The notes: generated by a model not told the origin, from the letters alone. A stretch of 35,737 nucleotides of DNA from Gammaproteobacteria bacterium (GCA_026710545.1 JAPOQU010000084.1:1-35737); one strand, 5' to 3'. Numbered from the stretch's first letter, positions 7,270 to 17,117 are shown. Translations and numbers: made by a program.

Positions 7270-9699
7270 ATGTCGACCATGAAAAAATTTCCGCCACTTT
7301 ACGTAGCTTCCTGCCTGATTCTACTGATTGCCTCCGCTCCTGACCTCGTACTGGGCCAGCAGACCGCGCTTGAAGAAATCATCGTGACTGCGCAGAAACG
7401 CGAGCAGGGAATCAACGACGTCGGCATTACCGTAAACGTCATGTCGGGAGAACTCATTCAGGACCTGGGGATCAGTACGGCAGAAGACCTGGCCAGGTAC
7501 ACGCCGGCCCTGAACATCAACGAGACCGCTGCTACCGGCGTGCCGCAATATACCCTGCGCGGCGTCGGTTTCCAGGATTTCACCACTTCCAGTTCAGCCA
7601 CCGTCGGCCTTTACTTCGACGGCGTCAATATACCCTACACGGTCATGAGCCGGGGCACGCTGTTCGACCTCGAGAGGATAGAAGTGCTGAGAGGCCCGCA
7701 GGGTGACCTGTACGGCCGCAACACCACTGCCGGACAGATCAATTTCATCAGCAAAAAACCGACGGAAGAACTCGAAGCCGGAGTGACCGGGAGTTTCGGT
7801 TCCTACGAGACCATCGACGTAGAGGGCTTTGTCAGCGGTCCCATCAGCGAACAGGCTCGGGGCAGGTTCGCATTCAGGACGATACATTCGTTCGACGGCT
7901 GGCAGGAGAGCCTGACCCGGAACGATGACCTGGGCGAAAAGAACGTGGAATCCGTGCGCGGCATACTGGATATCGACATAGGCCAGGATGCGCGTCTCGA
8001 GCTTAACGTGCGTTATACCAAGGATGATTCCGAGAACCAGTCGCCTGCCGCCATTGACGGCACGGACATCGGCGCCGGTCTTGCCCTGCTGCCCCATACC
8101 CCCCTTGAAAACTACAGCCCTGATTTTGTCACGCTGACTTCGACACCGCCGTGGTTCTCCGACGGCAAGGACAACAAGGATGCGGATTGGAGCAATACCT
8201 ATACCAGCGCCATCACCGGCACCACTTACGATATCAGGCCGGAACGGGATAACGAATTGATCGGTGTTTCGGGCAGGCTGGAATGGAATATCGGCGGCGT
8301 CACCGTGACTTCGCTGACTTCCTACGACGAATTTGACCGGCGTGAAGCCTTCGAGGGTGACGGCGGCGACTTTGTGGACACCTCCAACATCAACACCTCC
8401 AGGGTTGAGGCTTTTTCCCAGGAATTGATCATCTCCATGGAGACCGACCGGCTGACCTGGCTCGCCGGTATGTACTATTCGAATGATGACGTCAGCGAGA
8501 TGTACCACTTTTTTATGCCCGATTCCTTTTTCGGTAACGGTTCCATTCCCTGGGGCGCAATTCCCTTCGCGTTCGCGCCAATCCTGGAGCTCGACACCAG
8601 TTATGAGCAGGATACCGAGTCCATTGCCGGCTTTGCCCACGTAGAGTGGTCCTTCACGGAGCAGCTTAAATTAACCCTGGGCGCGCGCTATACCAGTGAA
8701 GAGCGTACCTGGTCCGGCTGCACGTTTTCCGCAACGGACAATTCCCTGGGTAACTTCCTGAACCTGCTGTTCGGTTCGTCACTGGGGCCGGGTGACTGCG
8801 GCACCATTGATGACGACCCGAACTCACCGAACAATGTCTTCGTCACTGCCAATCCGAACGATGCGTTCCAGGTTTTTACCGATACCATCGACACCAATAA
8901 ATGGATGTGGAAAGCGGGTCTGGACTATGCGTTCAACGATGACATACTGGCTTATTTTTCCGCATCCCGCGGATTCAAGTCCGGCGGCTTCAACGGCGCA
9001 AATTCAAATGCCACCACCCAGTTGCTGCCATACCGACCGGAGACGCTCACCGCCTATGAACTGGGCACCAAGATGACCCTGCTGGACGGCAGCATGCAAT
9101 TAAACCTTAACGGGTATTTTTATGATTACAAGGACAAACAGGAAGGCGACCTGGCCGTTACCTTCGTGGGCAATATCGTCGGTCTGACAAATATTCCCAA
9201 AGCGGAAGTGCTGGGCGCTGAAGTAGAACTGGACTGGGCGCCGGTTTCAGGTCTGAACCTGCATTTCGGCGCTTCATATATAGATTCCGAAATCAAGGAG
9301 TGGCAAGCTGTGGATCCTGCCAGCGTCTGGCCGGAAGTTCTGTATATCGACGCGTCGGGAGCGCCGCTCGCGCAGGCGCCCGAGTGGTCTTATAACGGCT
9401 TGGTCAGCTATCGCTGGTCCCTGAATGATGCGATATACCTGGAACTCGCCGGCGATGTCAATTACGTGGATGAATCAGGCGGTGTCGCGGGGCCTGCATT
9501 CCGCTCCAGTGATTACACGATATTCAACGTGAGAGGCGCCATCGGCAGTCATGATGACAAATGGCGATTGCAGGTGTGGAGCCGGAATATCACAGATGAA
9601 TATTACTTTCCCTCCGCATTTACCGGTAACGGACCCAACGTCCGCTATGTCGGTATGCCGAGGACGGTCGGCGTAACCGTACAATACAATTTTTTCTAG
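7270..9699 (+). CDS. TonB-dependent outer-membrane receptor
   Basis: An 809-residue protein with a signal peptide (about 1-30) and a TonB-box-like LEEIIVTAQKRE at about 33-44. A plug domain (about 45-165) contains 'YTLRGVGF' and 'IEVLRGPQGDLYGRNTTAGQINFIS'. A long beta-barrel ends in the aromatic VGVTVQYNFF needed for outer-membrane assembly. Such receptors import large or scarce substrates using TonB energy. The class with EEIIVTAQKRE is abundant in marine Gammaproteobacteria and sphingomonads, often with unknown ligands. It is followed after 36 bp (to the preferred start) by a secreted amidohydrolase, probably in one operon, and is divergent from a TetR gene. Confidence 0.95.
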   Translation: MSTMKKFPPLYVASCLILLIASAPDLVLGQQTALEEIIVTAQKREQGINDVGITVNVMSGELIQDLGISTAEDLARYTPALNINETAATGVPQYTLRGVGFQDFTTSSSATVGLYFDGVNIPYTVMSRGTLFDLERIEVLRGPQGDLYGRNTTAGQINFISKKPTEELEAGVTGSFGSYETIDVEGFVSGPISEQARGRFAFRTIHSFDGWQESLTRNDDLGEKNVESVRGILDIDIGQDARLELNVRYTKDDSENQSPAAIDGTDIGAGLALLPHTPLENYSPDFVTLTSTPPWFSDGKDNKDADWSNTYTSAITGTTYDIRPERDNELIGVSGRLEWNIGGVTVTSLTSYDEFDRREAFEGDGGDFVDTSNINTSRVEAFSQELIISMETDRLTWLAGMYYSNDDVSEMYHFFMPDSFFGNGSIPWGAIPFAFAPILELDTSYEQDTESIAGFAHVEWSFTEQLKLTLGARYTSEERTWSGCTFSATDNSLGNFLNLLFGSSLGPGDCGTIDDDPNSPNNVFVTANPNDAFQVFTDTIDTNKWMWKAGLDYAFNDDILAYFSASRGFKSGGFNGANSNATTQLLPYRPETLTAYELGTKMTLLDGSMQLNLNGYFYDYKDKQEGDLAVTFVGNIVGLTNIPKAEVLGAEVELDWAPVSGLNLHFGASYIDSEIKEWQAVDPASVWPEVLYIDASGAPLAQAPEWSYNGLVSYRWSLNDAIYLELAGDVNYVDESGGVAGPAFRSSDYTIFNVRGAIGSHDDKWRLQVWSRNITDEYYFPSAFTGNGPNVRYVGMPRTVGVTVQYNFF

Positions 9700-9735
9700 A
9701 AAATCGCTGATTGGCTGACTTTAAGGAAGATGAGC

Positions 9736-11451
9736 ATGCAGGAAAAATTTTCGGCCTGGCTGGTTCCTGTTGTCTTGTGTACCTTGTGCGGGCCCGCACT
9801 GGCCGCAGACGGACAGGCTGAAACCATCTTCACCAACGGCCGTATCCATACGCTGAACCCGGAACAACCCGAGGCGGAAGCGTTGGCGATTCGAGCCGGC
9901 GTGATTATCGCGGTAGGTGACACGGACACCATTACCGCCACGGCGGGCCCACAGACCCAACGCATCGATCTTGGCGGCAAGGTGGTTTTGCCCGGATTCC
10001 ATGACATGCACGTACATCCCCTGTTTGCCGGTGTCAGGCAGACGGAATGCAAGATTGAACAAGGCTCAACCCTGGAACAGATTCAGCATGAAGTGCAGGC
10101 CTGCATCGACAGGACGGACACGGGAGGCTGGATCACCGGGGGACAATGGGATGCCCATGCCATCGGACAGATACCTGACCGTTCGATGCTTGACACGATC
10201 TCTCCGAAAAACCCCGTTCTGTTAAGCGACACCAGTGGCCACAGCGCCTGGGCCAACTCCAAGGCGCTGGCCATTGCCGGAGTCACGGCCGATACGCCGG
10301 ATCCTGAGGGCGGTATCATTGAGCGTGACAGTGGTGGTGAACCCACTGGCATCCTGCGCGAAGCGGCCATCATGCTGGTCAGGATGCATGTGCCGCCGCA
10401 TTCGTATGAAGCGCTGCGCGCTGCGCTTGAGTGGAGCATGAATCAGATGTTGTCTCATGGAATCACCTCTTTTACCGAGGCATCGACGGGTTTTGTCGCG
10501 GGCATGACCCGGGAAGTGAAGCTTTATGCGGACATGGCCGATGCGGGAATGGTCAAGCAACGGGTCAGGTTGTGTCTGAACTGGGAACCGGGCAATGCGG
10601 AACTTGAGGCCGTGATTGCGGATCGCAACCTGTATGCACGAACCAATGTTGCCACCGACTGCATCAAGATATTTCTGGATGGCGTCCCGACCGACAGCCA
10701 TACCGCCGCGATGCTGGATCCGTATGCCCGGCCCATGGAAGGACGTTCCGACGATGCGAGCCGTTACGGCATGTTGCTGGTAGACCAGGACGTTCTGAAC
10801 GAGGCGGTAACCCGGTTCGACCGTATGGGCCTGACCGTGAAGTTCCATGCCGCAGGAGATGCCGCGGTGCGGGCGGGATTGAATGCCTTCGATGCCGCGC
10901 GCACGGCCAACGGTTTCAGCGGACAGTTGCACGACGTAGGCCACTGCACCTTCGTCTCCCGGGAAGACCTCCCCCGCGCAAGAGCGCTCGGAGTGACCTT
11001 TGAAGTGTCACCGTATTTGTGGAGTCCCAGTCCCATAAACGATGATATTTCCAAAGAAGTGGGAGACGAACGCACCAGGCGCGTATGGCCGGTGCGGGAA
11101 ATGATCGAAGCCGGCGCGCTGGTAGTGCCGGGATCGGACTGGGCTGTTGTTCCCTCGGTCAATCCCTGGATAGCGGTGGAAGCGCTGGTGACGCGAGAGG
11201 AACCGGGCGGCAGCGCAAAACACTTCGGCAAGGAACAGGCCGTATCTCTCGATCAGGCCATCCGACTGTTCACGGTCAATGCTGCAAAACACCTGGGCAT
11301 GGCGGACAAGGTCGGCCGCATCGAACCCGGCTTGCTGGCCGATTTGATTGTGCTTGACCGTGACCCCTACAGTATCCCGGTGACGGAATTGCACCAGGTC
11401 AGGGTTGAGCAGACCATCATCAACGGCACCCCGGTTTACCAGGCGAAGTAA
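9736..11451 (+). CDS. Secreted amidohydrolase family 3 (YtcJ-like)
   Basis: A 571-residue protein from the preferred start. An ATG also exists at 9730, but AAGGAAG at 9723-9729 sits at proper distance only for 9736. An N-terminal signal peptide ends near LAADG. The metal-dependent hydrolase barrel shows FHDMHVHP (His92 and His94), then 'KFHAAGDAAV', 'DVGHCTFVSREDL' and 'VVPGSDWAVVP'. These match the YtcJ/NfdA-like branch that hydrolyses amide, urea or related C-N bonds. The C-terminal 'GLLADLIVLDRDPY' is typical. It lies directly after the TonB receptor gene, suggesting that the receptor imports its substrate or product. The substrate is unknown. Confidence 0.88.
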   Translation: MQEKFSAWLVPVVLCTLCGPALAADGQAETIFTNGRIHTLNPEQPEAEALAIRAGVIIAVGDTDTITATAGPQTQRIDLGGKVVLPGFHDMHVHPLFAGVRQTECKIEQGSTLEQIQHEVQACIDRTDTGGWITGGQWDAHAIGQIPDRSMLDTISPKNPVLLSDTSGHSAWANSKALAIAGVTADTPDPEGGIIERDSGGEPTGILREAAIMLVRMHVPPHSYEALRAALEWSMNQMLSHGITSFTEASTGFVAGMTREVKLYADMADAGMVKQRVRLCLNWEPGNAELEAVIADRNLYARTNVATDCIKIFLDGVPTDSHTAAMLDPYARPMEGRSDDASRYGMLLVDQDVLNEAVTRFDRMGLTVKFHAAGDAAVRAGLNAFDAARTANGFSGQLHDVGHCTFVSREDLPRARALGVTFEVSPYLWSPSPINDDISKEVGDERTRRVWPVREMIEAGALVVPGSDWAVVPSVNPWIAVEALVTREEPGGSAKHFGKEQAVSLDQAIRLFTVNAAKHLGMADKVGRIEPGLLADLIVLDRDPYSIPVTELHQVRVEQTIINGTPVYQAK

Positions 11452-11503
11452 AGTAACCTCTAAAAATGCCATCCTGGACCTGGTGAAATGAGCGGGAGTT
11501 GAA

Positions 11504-11566
11504 ATAGCCAAAAACTAATAGTTCTAAGCTTAGAACTATTGGCTATAATGATTCAGATATGAATCA
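11504..11566 (+). promoter_or_regulatory. Operator-like palindromes and TATAAT box at soeA start
   Basis: A perfect 24-bp palindrome (half-site AATAGTTCTAAG, 11517-11540) is framed by a second, outer pair ATAGCCA (11504-11510)/TGGCTAT (11540-11546). A consensus TATAAT lies at 11544-11549, only 9 bases before the soeA ATG (11559), and no Shine-Dalgarno is present. A further inverted repeat TGATTC (11549-11554)/GAATCA (11561-11566) spans the start codon. The palindrome would overlap the -35 position. This suggests a regulated promoter, possibly with a leaderless transcript. Confidence 0.6.
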
Positions 11567-14399
11567 ATTCGGCCAAACTCAGTCAACATCCCCAGAAAAT
11601 CCGGATCAAGTCAAGACTACAACCTGCTACATGTGTGCCTGCCGCTGCGGCATCCGGGTTCATCTGAAGGATGGAACGGTCCGTTATATAGAAGGCAATC
11701 CCGACCACCCGGTAAATAAAGGGGTGCTGTGCGCAAAAGGTGCGGCCGGCATCATGCAGCACTACTCCCCTGCCCGATTGGCAAACCCGCTACTGCGAGT
11801 GGGTGAACGCGGGAGCGGGGAATTCAGGGAGATCAGCTGGGATGAGGCCTTGACCATTGCCACCGGATGGTTGTCAAACATCCGTTCCACTGATCCAAAG
11901 CGGCTGGCATTTTTTACCGGCCGCGATCAAAGTCAATCCCTGACCGGTTGGTGGGCGCAACAATTCGGCACGCCGAATTATGCTGCGCACGGCGGTTTCT
12001 GCTCCGTGAACATGGCTGCTGCCGGTCTTTATACGATCGGCGGATCATTCTGGGAATTCGGCGAGCCTGATTGGGAACACACGCGCTATTTCCTGATGTT
12101 CGGTGTTGCGGAAGACCACGCATCCAACCCCATCAAGATGGGCCTCGGCAAGCTGAAAAGCAGGCCGGATACAAAATTTGTATCGATCAACCCCGTACGC
12201 ACCGGTTATTCGGCAATTGCAGACGAATGGCTGGGGATACGGCCCGGCACTGACGGGTTGTTAATCTTTTCATTGATCCACGAACTGCTGAAGGCTGAAA
12301 AGATCGACTGGGAATATCTCGTGCGCTACACCAACGCGCACTGGCTGGTAATTCAGGATCCCGGAACACGCGAGGACGGCCTGTTTGCCCGTGACGTTGA
12401 ATCAGGAAAACCCTTGTGCTTTGACAACATCTCAAAAGAAACAATTGATGCAAATTCACAAGGTATATCTCCTGCATTAGTGGGCAGTTATGAATTGACG
12501 GACGGCCGCCGGGTTGTACCGGTCTTCCACCTGCTCGCACAGCGTTTTCTGGATGCGGCTTATGCGCCGGAACAGGTCGCTGATAAAACCGGCATCCCGG
12601 CCAGACAGATTAAGCGAATTGCAGCAGAACTGGCCGAGGCTGCATTTGAACATCAGATTGAACTTGATGTCCCCTGGACAGACTGGACCGGCCGCAAGCA
12701 CGATAAAATGATCGGCAGGCCGGTTTCCATGCACGCGATGCGTGGTATATCCGCCCACTCAAACGGCTTTCATACCTGCCGCGCACTGCACATCCTGCAG
12801 ATTTTACTGGGTTCGATAGATGTGCCTGGTGGTTTTCGTTATAAAGCGCCCTACCCCAAACACATTCCCCCACCCGATATACCGGCTGATGATCCGGCCA
12901 AACCGAATACACCGTTAGGCGGAATGCCCCTCGGTTTTCCAACCATGCCAGGCGAATTGCTTAACCGGGATGACGGAACCGCGCAACGTATCGACAAGGC
13001 TTTCAGCTGGGAATATCCATTGGCCTTGCACGGCATGATGCATATGGTGATACATAATGCCTGGAAAGCTGACCCTTATCCCATAGATACATTATTCATG
13101 TACATGGCGAACATGGCGTGGAATTCCTCCATGAACGTACCGGAGACCCTGAAATACCTGACCGACAAGGACGAAACAACGGGAAAGTATAAAATCCCGC
13201 ATGTTATCTACAGCGATGCCTACTATTCGGAAACGGTTCCCTATGCCGACCTGGTACTGCCGGATACGTCATACCTGGAGCGCTGGGATTGTATTTCCCT
13301 GATGGACCGGCCGATCGGTGAAGCGGATGCCGTCGCCGATTCGATCCGGCAACCGGTGGTGCTGCCGGAGCGGCAGGTCAGGCCGTTCCAGGATGTCCTG
13401 CTGGATTTGGGGGCACGACTCGGGCTACCCGGTATGGTCAAGGCCGATGGTACGGCCAGGTACCCGGGCGGTTATGCAGACTACATGGTCAACCATATGC
13501 GCACTTATCGCACCGGCCCGCTGGCGGGCTGGCGCGGCGCAGACGGTAATCAGCATTGCACAGGGCAACCCAACCCGGATCAGTTACAGCGCTATATCGA
13601 CAACGGCTGTTATTGGCGCCATGAATTCACTGCAGATCAGCGTTACTATAAATTTGCCAACAAATCGTACCTGGAATTTGCCCATGCCGCCGGCTGGATC
13701 TACAACGCCCAACCGATAGTCCTGCAGCTGTATAACGAAGCAATACAACGTTTGCGCCTGGCTGCAGAGGGCCAGGGACATTACCCGGCGCCGGAGCAGT
13801 ATAAAACGCGTATCCAGACCTATTTTGACCCTTTACCGATCTGGTATGAACCATTTGAAAGCAACATGGTGGATACCGGTCAGTATCCCTTGCATGCGCT
13901 GACGCAGCGGCCCATGCACATGTATCACTCATGGGGTTCGCAGAATGCCTGGTTGCGCCAGATCACCACTGCCAATGATTTGTATATACATCATCAACTT
14001 GCGGAAAAACTGCATCTCGGTGATGACGACTGGGTCTGGCTGAAGAGCCCCCACGGTAAAGTCAGATGCCGGGTCAAATGCATGAGCGGCGTCAATCCGG
14101 ACACGGTCTGGACCTGGAACGCAATCGGCAAGCGCAGCGGCGCCTGGAACCTGGACAAGGACGCACCCGAAGCAAAACAGGGTTTTTTGCTCAACCATAT
14201 CATCTCGGAGTTACTGCCTGAGAACAAGGACGGTTACCGTTACGCAAATTCCGATCCGGTTACCGGGCAGGCTGCATGGTTTGATTTGCGGGTCGCGATC
14301 GAAAAATGCCGGGATGATGAAATACATCAAAGCGCGCCGCAATTTGATGCGTTGCCGCCTCACGGCAACCCGCAGGTTTCAGGCACGAAGCAACCATGA
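11559..14399 (+). CDS. soeA: Molybdopterin oxidoreductase, probable sulfite dehydrogenase SoeA
   Basis: A 946-residue catalytic subunit of the DMSO reductase (bis-MGD molybdenum) family. The N-terminus binds one [4Fe-4S] cluster through C23-x2-C26-x3-C30 and C58 (CYMCACRC and GVLCAKG). Cys148 in GGFCSVNMA is the likely molybdenum ligand, as in polysulfide/thiosulfate reductases and formate dehydrogenases. No twin-arginine signal is present, as known for SoeA, which works in the cytoplasm. The length and the following B and C subunits plus TauE/SafE permease match sulfite:quinone oxidoreductase SoeABC (sulfite to sulfate, electrons to quinone). A polysulfide- or thiosulfate-reductase-like role is the main alternative, but those enzymes normally carry a Tat signal. 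It is the first gene of a five-gene operon and overlaps soeB by 4 bp. Confidence 0.82.
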   Translation: MNQFGQTQSTSPENPDQVKTTTCYMCACRCGIRVHLKDGTVRYIEGNPDHPVNKGVLCAKGAAGIMQHYSPARLANPLLRVGERGSGEFREISWDEALTIATGWLSNIRSTDPKRLAFFTGRDQSQSLTGWWAQQFGTPNYAAHGGFCSVNMAAAGLYTIGGSFWEFGEPDWEHTRYFLMFGVAEDHASNPIKMGLGKLKSRPDTKFVSINPVRTGYSAIADEWLGIRPGTDGLLIFSLIHELLKAEKIDWEYLVRYTNAHWLVIQDPGTREDGLFARDVESGKPLCFDNISKETIDANSQGISPALVGSYELTDGRRVVPVFHLLAQRFLDAAYAPEQVADKTGIPARQIKRIAAELAEAAFEHQIELDVPWTDWTGRKHDKMIGRPVSMHAMRGISAHSNGFHTCRALHILQILLGSIDVPGGFRYKAPYPKHIPPPDIPADDPAKPNTPLGGMPLGFPTMPGELLNRDDGTAQRIDKAFSWEYPLALHGMMHMVIHNAWKADPYPIDTLFMYMANMAWNSSMNVPETLKYLTDKDETTGKYKIPHVIYSDAYYSETVPYADLVLPDTSYLERWDCISLMDRPIGEADAVADSIRQPVVLPERQVRPFQDVLLDLGARLGLPGMVKADGTARYPGGYADYMVNHMRTYRTGPLAGWRGADGNQHCTGQPNPDQLQRYIDNGCYWRHEFTADQRYYKFANKSYLEFAHAAGWIYNAQPIVLQLYNEAIQRLRLAAEGQGHYPAPEQYKTRIQTYFDPLPIWYEPFESNMVDTGQYPLHALTQRPMHMYHSWGSQNAWLRQITTANDLYIHHQLAEKLHLGDDDWVWLKSPHGKVRCRVKCMSGVNPDTVWTWNAIGKRSGAWNLDKDAPEAKQGFLLNHIISELLPENKDGYRYANSDPVTGQAAWFDLRVAIEKCRDDEIHQSAPQFDALPPHGNPQVSGTKQP

Positions 14400-15127
14400 C
14401 GTGCCTGCCCGCGTCCACCGGAAAAAAGCTCGGCCTGGTCATCGATCTCGACACCTGTGTCGGGTGTCATGCCTGTGCCACCAGTTGTAAAGCATGGAAC
14501 AGCAGCGGCAATTCAGCGCCGCCCACTGATACCGATCCCTACGGCGCTGACCCGTCCGGCGTATGGTTCAACCGGGTGCATGCCTACGAAGTGGAAAATG
14601 AGCAAGGGGAATCGATTACGGTACACTTTCCCAGGTCGTGCCTGCATTGTGATGACGCCCCCTGTGTAACGGTATGTCCGACCGGGGCCTCATATAAACG
14701 GGAAGAGGACGGTATCGTACTGGTCAATCCGGACACCTGCATAGGCTGCAAGTTATGTTCCTGGGCATGCCCGTACGGCGCCAGGGAATATGATCAGACA
14801 GACGGGGTCATGAAGAAGTGCACGCTGTGCGTCGATAAAATTTACAACAAAGACCTGCCGGAACACGACCGTGTGCCCGCTTGCGTTGCCGCCTGCCCTA
14901 CCGGGGCCAGAAGTTTCGGTGACTTGGCTGATCCGGATTCCGGGGTGGCAAAACTGGTTGCATCCAGACAAGGCTACGACCTGATGCCGGAGCAGGACTG
15001 TAAACCGGTTAACAAGTATCTGCCGCCCCGTAAAGGAAAAAAAGATAAACCTGCTGCACTGTCCCCGCAGGTTACAGATATCGAAAACGCCATTTTAAGA
15101 TGGCTGGACAAGACCCTCAGCCGCTGA
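14396..15127 (+). CDS. soeB: Four-cluster ferredoxin subunit, probable SoeB
   Basis: A 243-residue electron-transfer subunit with four sets of cysteines for [4Fe-4S] clusters: CVGCHACATSC near the start, CLHCDDAPCVTVCP, CIGCKLCSWACP, and CTLC with CVAACP. This is the DmsB/PsrB/SoeB pattern, carrying electrons from the molybdenum subunit to the membrane anchor. There is no signal sequence, consistent with a cytoplasmic complex. The start codon overlaps the soeA stop (ATGA), implying translational coupling, and soeC starts 1 bp after its stop. Confidence 0.9.
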   Translation: MTCLPASTGKKLGLVIDLDTCVGCHACATSCKAWNSSGNSAPPTDTDPYGADPSGVWFNRVHAYEVENEQGESITVHFPRSCLHCDDAPCVTVCPTGASYKREEDGIVLVNPDTCIGCKLCSWACPYGAREYDQTDGVMKKCTLCVDKIYNKDLPEHDRVPACVAACPTGARSFGDLADPDSGVAKLVASRQGYDLMPEQDCKPVNKYLPPRKGKKDKPAALSPQVTDIENAILRWLDKTLSR

Positions 15128-15128
15128 C

Positions 15129-16061
15129 ATGCATCCCGCGTTTTCCGTTATCTTCTTTACCACGCTGACCGGTGCAGGTTACGGATTGCTCGGTTTACTG
15201 GGTGCCGGCGTTGTATTCAGGTTCGTCCCGGACCATGCCGGTTTCGGCATGTATGGCGTTGTTACGGCACTCGTCCTGATCTCCAGCGGATTGCTTTTCT
15301 CGACATTTCATCTGGGCCGTCCGGAACGCGCCTGGCGCGCATTCAGTCAGTGGCGATCTTCATGGCTAAGCCGGGAAGGCGTATTTGCAATCCTGACCTT
15401 TTTCCCGTTGATGCTTTTCGCGTACGAATGGGTCGTCATGGAAAGACAGGGTTTGATACAAAACATAGCCGGCATAGTCACAACAGTATTTTGCCTGGCA
15501 ACTGTTTTCACCACGGCGATGATTTATGCTTCATTGAAAACGATCGCTGCATGGAACAATCAATGGGTAGCGCCCGTTTATATCAGTTTCGCCTTGATGT
15601 CCGGCGCTACAATCTGCGTTGCGCTGCTGGCGTGGTCTGGTCATTACCAGGTATGGACAACAGGCTTTGCCTGCATGGCCATCATTGGCGCCGGTCTGCT
15701 CAAGATAAAATACTGGTCCCATATCGATAACACGCCTTTAACCGGTTCCACCGAATCAGCAACCGGACTGGGGCGGTTCGGCAAAGTGCAACTGCTGCAA
15801 TCACCCCATACCCAACAAAACTATCTTATGCAGGAAATGGGTTATGAAGTCGCGCGCAGACATTCCGCTAAGTTACGAAGGTTGGTAGTGAACCTGGGGT
15901 TTATAACACCCCTGGTATTACTTGCGTTGAGTTTTACGGAGATTCCCGTGCTGCGCCTGGCCAGCGTGACAATTGCAGTGACTGTCATGCTGTTCGGTAT
16001 TTTGATCGAGCGCTGGTTATTTTTCGCAGAGGCAAAGCACACTGTGATGCTCTATTACTGA
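15129..16061 (+). CDS. soeC: DmsC-type membrane anchor, probable SoeC
   Basis: A 310-residue integral membrane protein with about eight hydrophobic segments, beginning HPAFSVIFFTTLTGAGYGLL. It resembles the DmsC family of quinone-reactive anchor subunits, including the conserved early 'STFHLGRPERAWRAFSQWRSSWLSRE' region in the second cytoplasmic loop. In SoeABC this subunit passes electrons to the quinone pool. DmsC-type rather than NrfD/PsrC-type anchors are what Soe complexes carry. It is tightly packed between soeB (1 bp) and the permease gene (9 bp). Confidence 0.85.
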   Translation: MHPAFSVIFFTTLTGAGYGLLGLLGAGVVFRFVPDHAGFGMYGVVTALVLISSGLLFSTFHLGRPERAWRAFSQWRSSWLSREGVFAILTFFPLMLFAYEWVVMERQGLIQNIAGIVTTVFCLATVFTTAMIYASLKTIAAWNNQWVAPVYISFALMSGATICVALLAWSGHYQVWTTGFACMAIIGAGLLKIKYWSHIDNTPLTGSTESATGLGRFGKVQLLQSPHTQQNYLMQEMGYEVARRHSAKLRRLVVNLGFITPLVLLALSFTEIPVLRLASVTIAVTVMLFGILIERWLFFAEAKHTVMLYY

Positions 16062-16070
16062 CACGGTCTA

Positions 16071-17108
16071 ATGAACATTTCACCCCAGGAAGCGGGCAGT
16101 AAAAGACATCTTCACCTATGGGCGCCGGAGCTTAGCCTGCTGGTGTTGTTAGTGCTGCTTTCTTATCTTGTTATTGCAGTATTTTCCAACATATCGGATA
16201 GCGGCGAATTCCATGGCGGTTTGATCATACTGGGGATGTTTGGATCGTTTGTTTTCAGTGTGCTGATAGCGATAGTCGCAGTGCTGGGCGGGGTCGGCGG
16301 AGGGGTGATTTTCACCCCGATTATCCTGGGTTTTACCTCCGTCGATACTCTCATCGTGCGTGCTACGGGGGTGGTCGTGGCGATGTTCAGCGGACTGATT
16401 TCGGCCAGGCCGCTGTTGCGCCGCGGCCTGGTTGACATCAAGCTGGTATTTTTCGGCGCCGTTCCCATTATCCTGGGGTCATTGGCGGGCGCCTACAGTG
16501 CAGTCCACCTGTCCCGTCAATTTGGCGAGACCGGTGATGCATTCGTCAGGTTGACCCTGGGGTTGCTTATACTCGGTATTGCCGGACTGTTTATTATCAG
16601 CGGCAAACGCAGCGAATATCCGGTCAACGAAAGCGAGGGTCCGATCGCGAAAGGTCTGGGCTTGTCGGGCTCTTACTGGGATGACTCACTTAACAGACAA
16701 GTTGACTACAAGATAAGACGCGGCCGCTACGGGTTACTGCTGTTGGTACTGGTCGGTTTTGTCGGCGGTTTTTTCGGGCTGGGTGGAGGTTGGTCCGTGG
16801 TGCCCATATTCAACCTGTTAATGTATGTGCCCCTGAAACTGTCCGCAGGTTGCAGCGGCCTGTTGCTTGCCCTGGGCAACGCCGCGGCCATCTGGCCTTA
16901 TATCGCCGCAGGCGCTCTCATTCCCTTGTTTGTCGCACCCTGGGTACTGGGCCAGGTGATCGGCGGGATTATAGGCGCATATATTCTCAGCGCCGTTCGC
17001 TCCGGTTTTGTAAGGATACTATTAATCGCGTTACTGCTACTGACCGGTGTGAAATTGATGATCAGGGGCCTGGAAGGCGTATTTATATTTCAAATTCCTT
17101 TTATTTGA
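16071..17108 (+). CDS. TauE/SafE family sulfite/sulfonate permease
   Basis: A 345-residue membrane protein with the two-fold TauE/SafE repeat. The first half has VAVLGGVGGGVIFTPIILG, the second LVGFVGGFFGLGGGWSVVPI. Each glycine-rich motif opens a bundle of about four helices, with an extra N-terminal membrane segment at about 25-45. Family members export sulfite, sulfoacetate or related anions. The position directly after soeABC supports a role in removing excess cytoplasmic sulfite or moving a sulfur compound. Residues about 160-220 form a longer hydrophilic middle loop than in short members. Confidence 0.88.
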   Translation: MNISPQEAGSKRHLHLWAPELSLLVLLVLLSYLVIAVFSNISDSGEFHGGLIILGMFGSFVFSVLIAIVAVLGGVGGGVIFTPIILGFTSVDTLIVRATGVVVAMFSGLISARPLLRRGLVDIKLVFFGAVPIILGSLAGAYSAVHLSRQFGETGDAFVRLTLGLLILGIAGLFIISGKRSEYPVNESEGPIAKGLGLSGSYWDDSLNRQVDYKIRRGRYGLLLLVLVGFVGGFFGLGGGWSVVPIFNLLMYVPLKLSAGCSGLLLALGNAAAIWPYIAAGALIPLFVAPWVLGQVIGGIIGAYILSAVRSGFVRILLIALLLLTGVKLMIRGLEGVFIFQIPFI

Positions 17109-17117
17109 AAGCAACCT

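Noticed and set aside
7594..8640. A 348-codon open frame on the minus strand inside the first TonB receptor gene
   Set aside because: It lies wholly antisense to a clear receptor gene, has low-complexity composition and no recognisable domain. It is a shadow of GC-rich coding.
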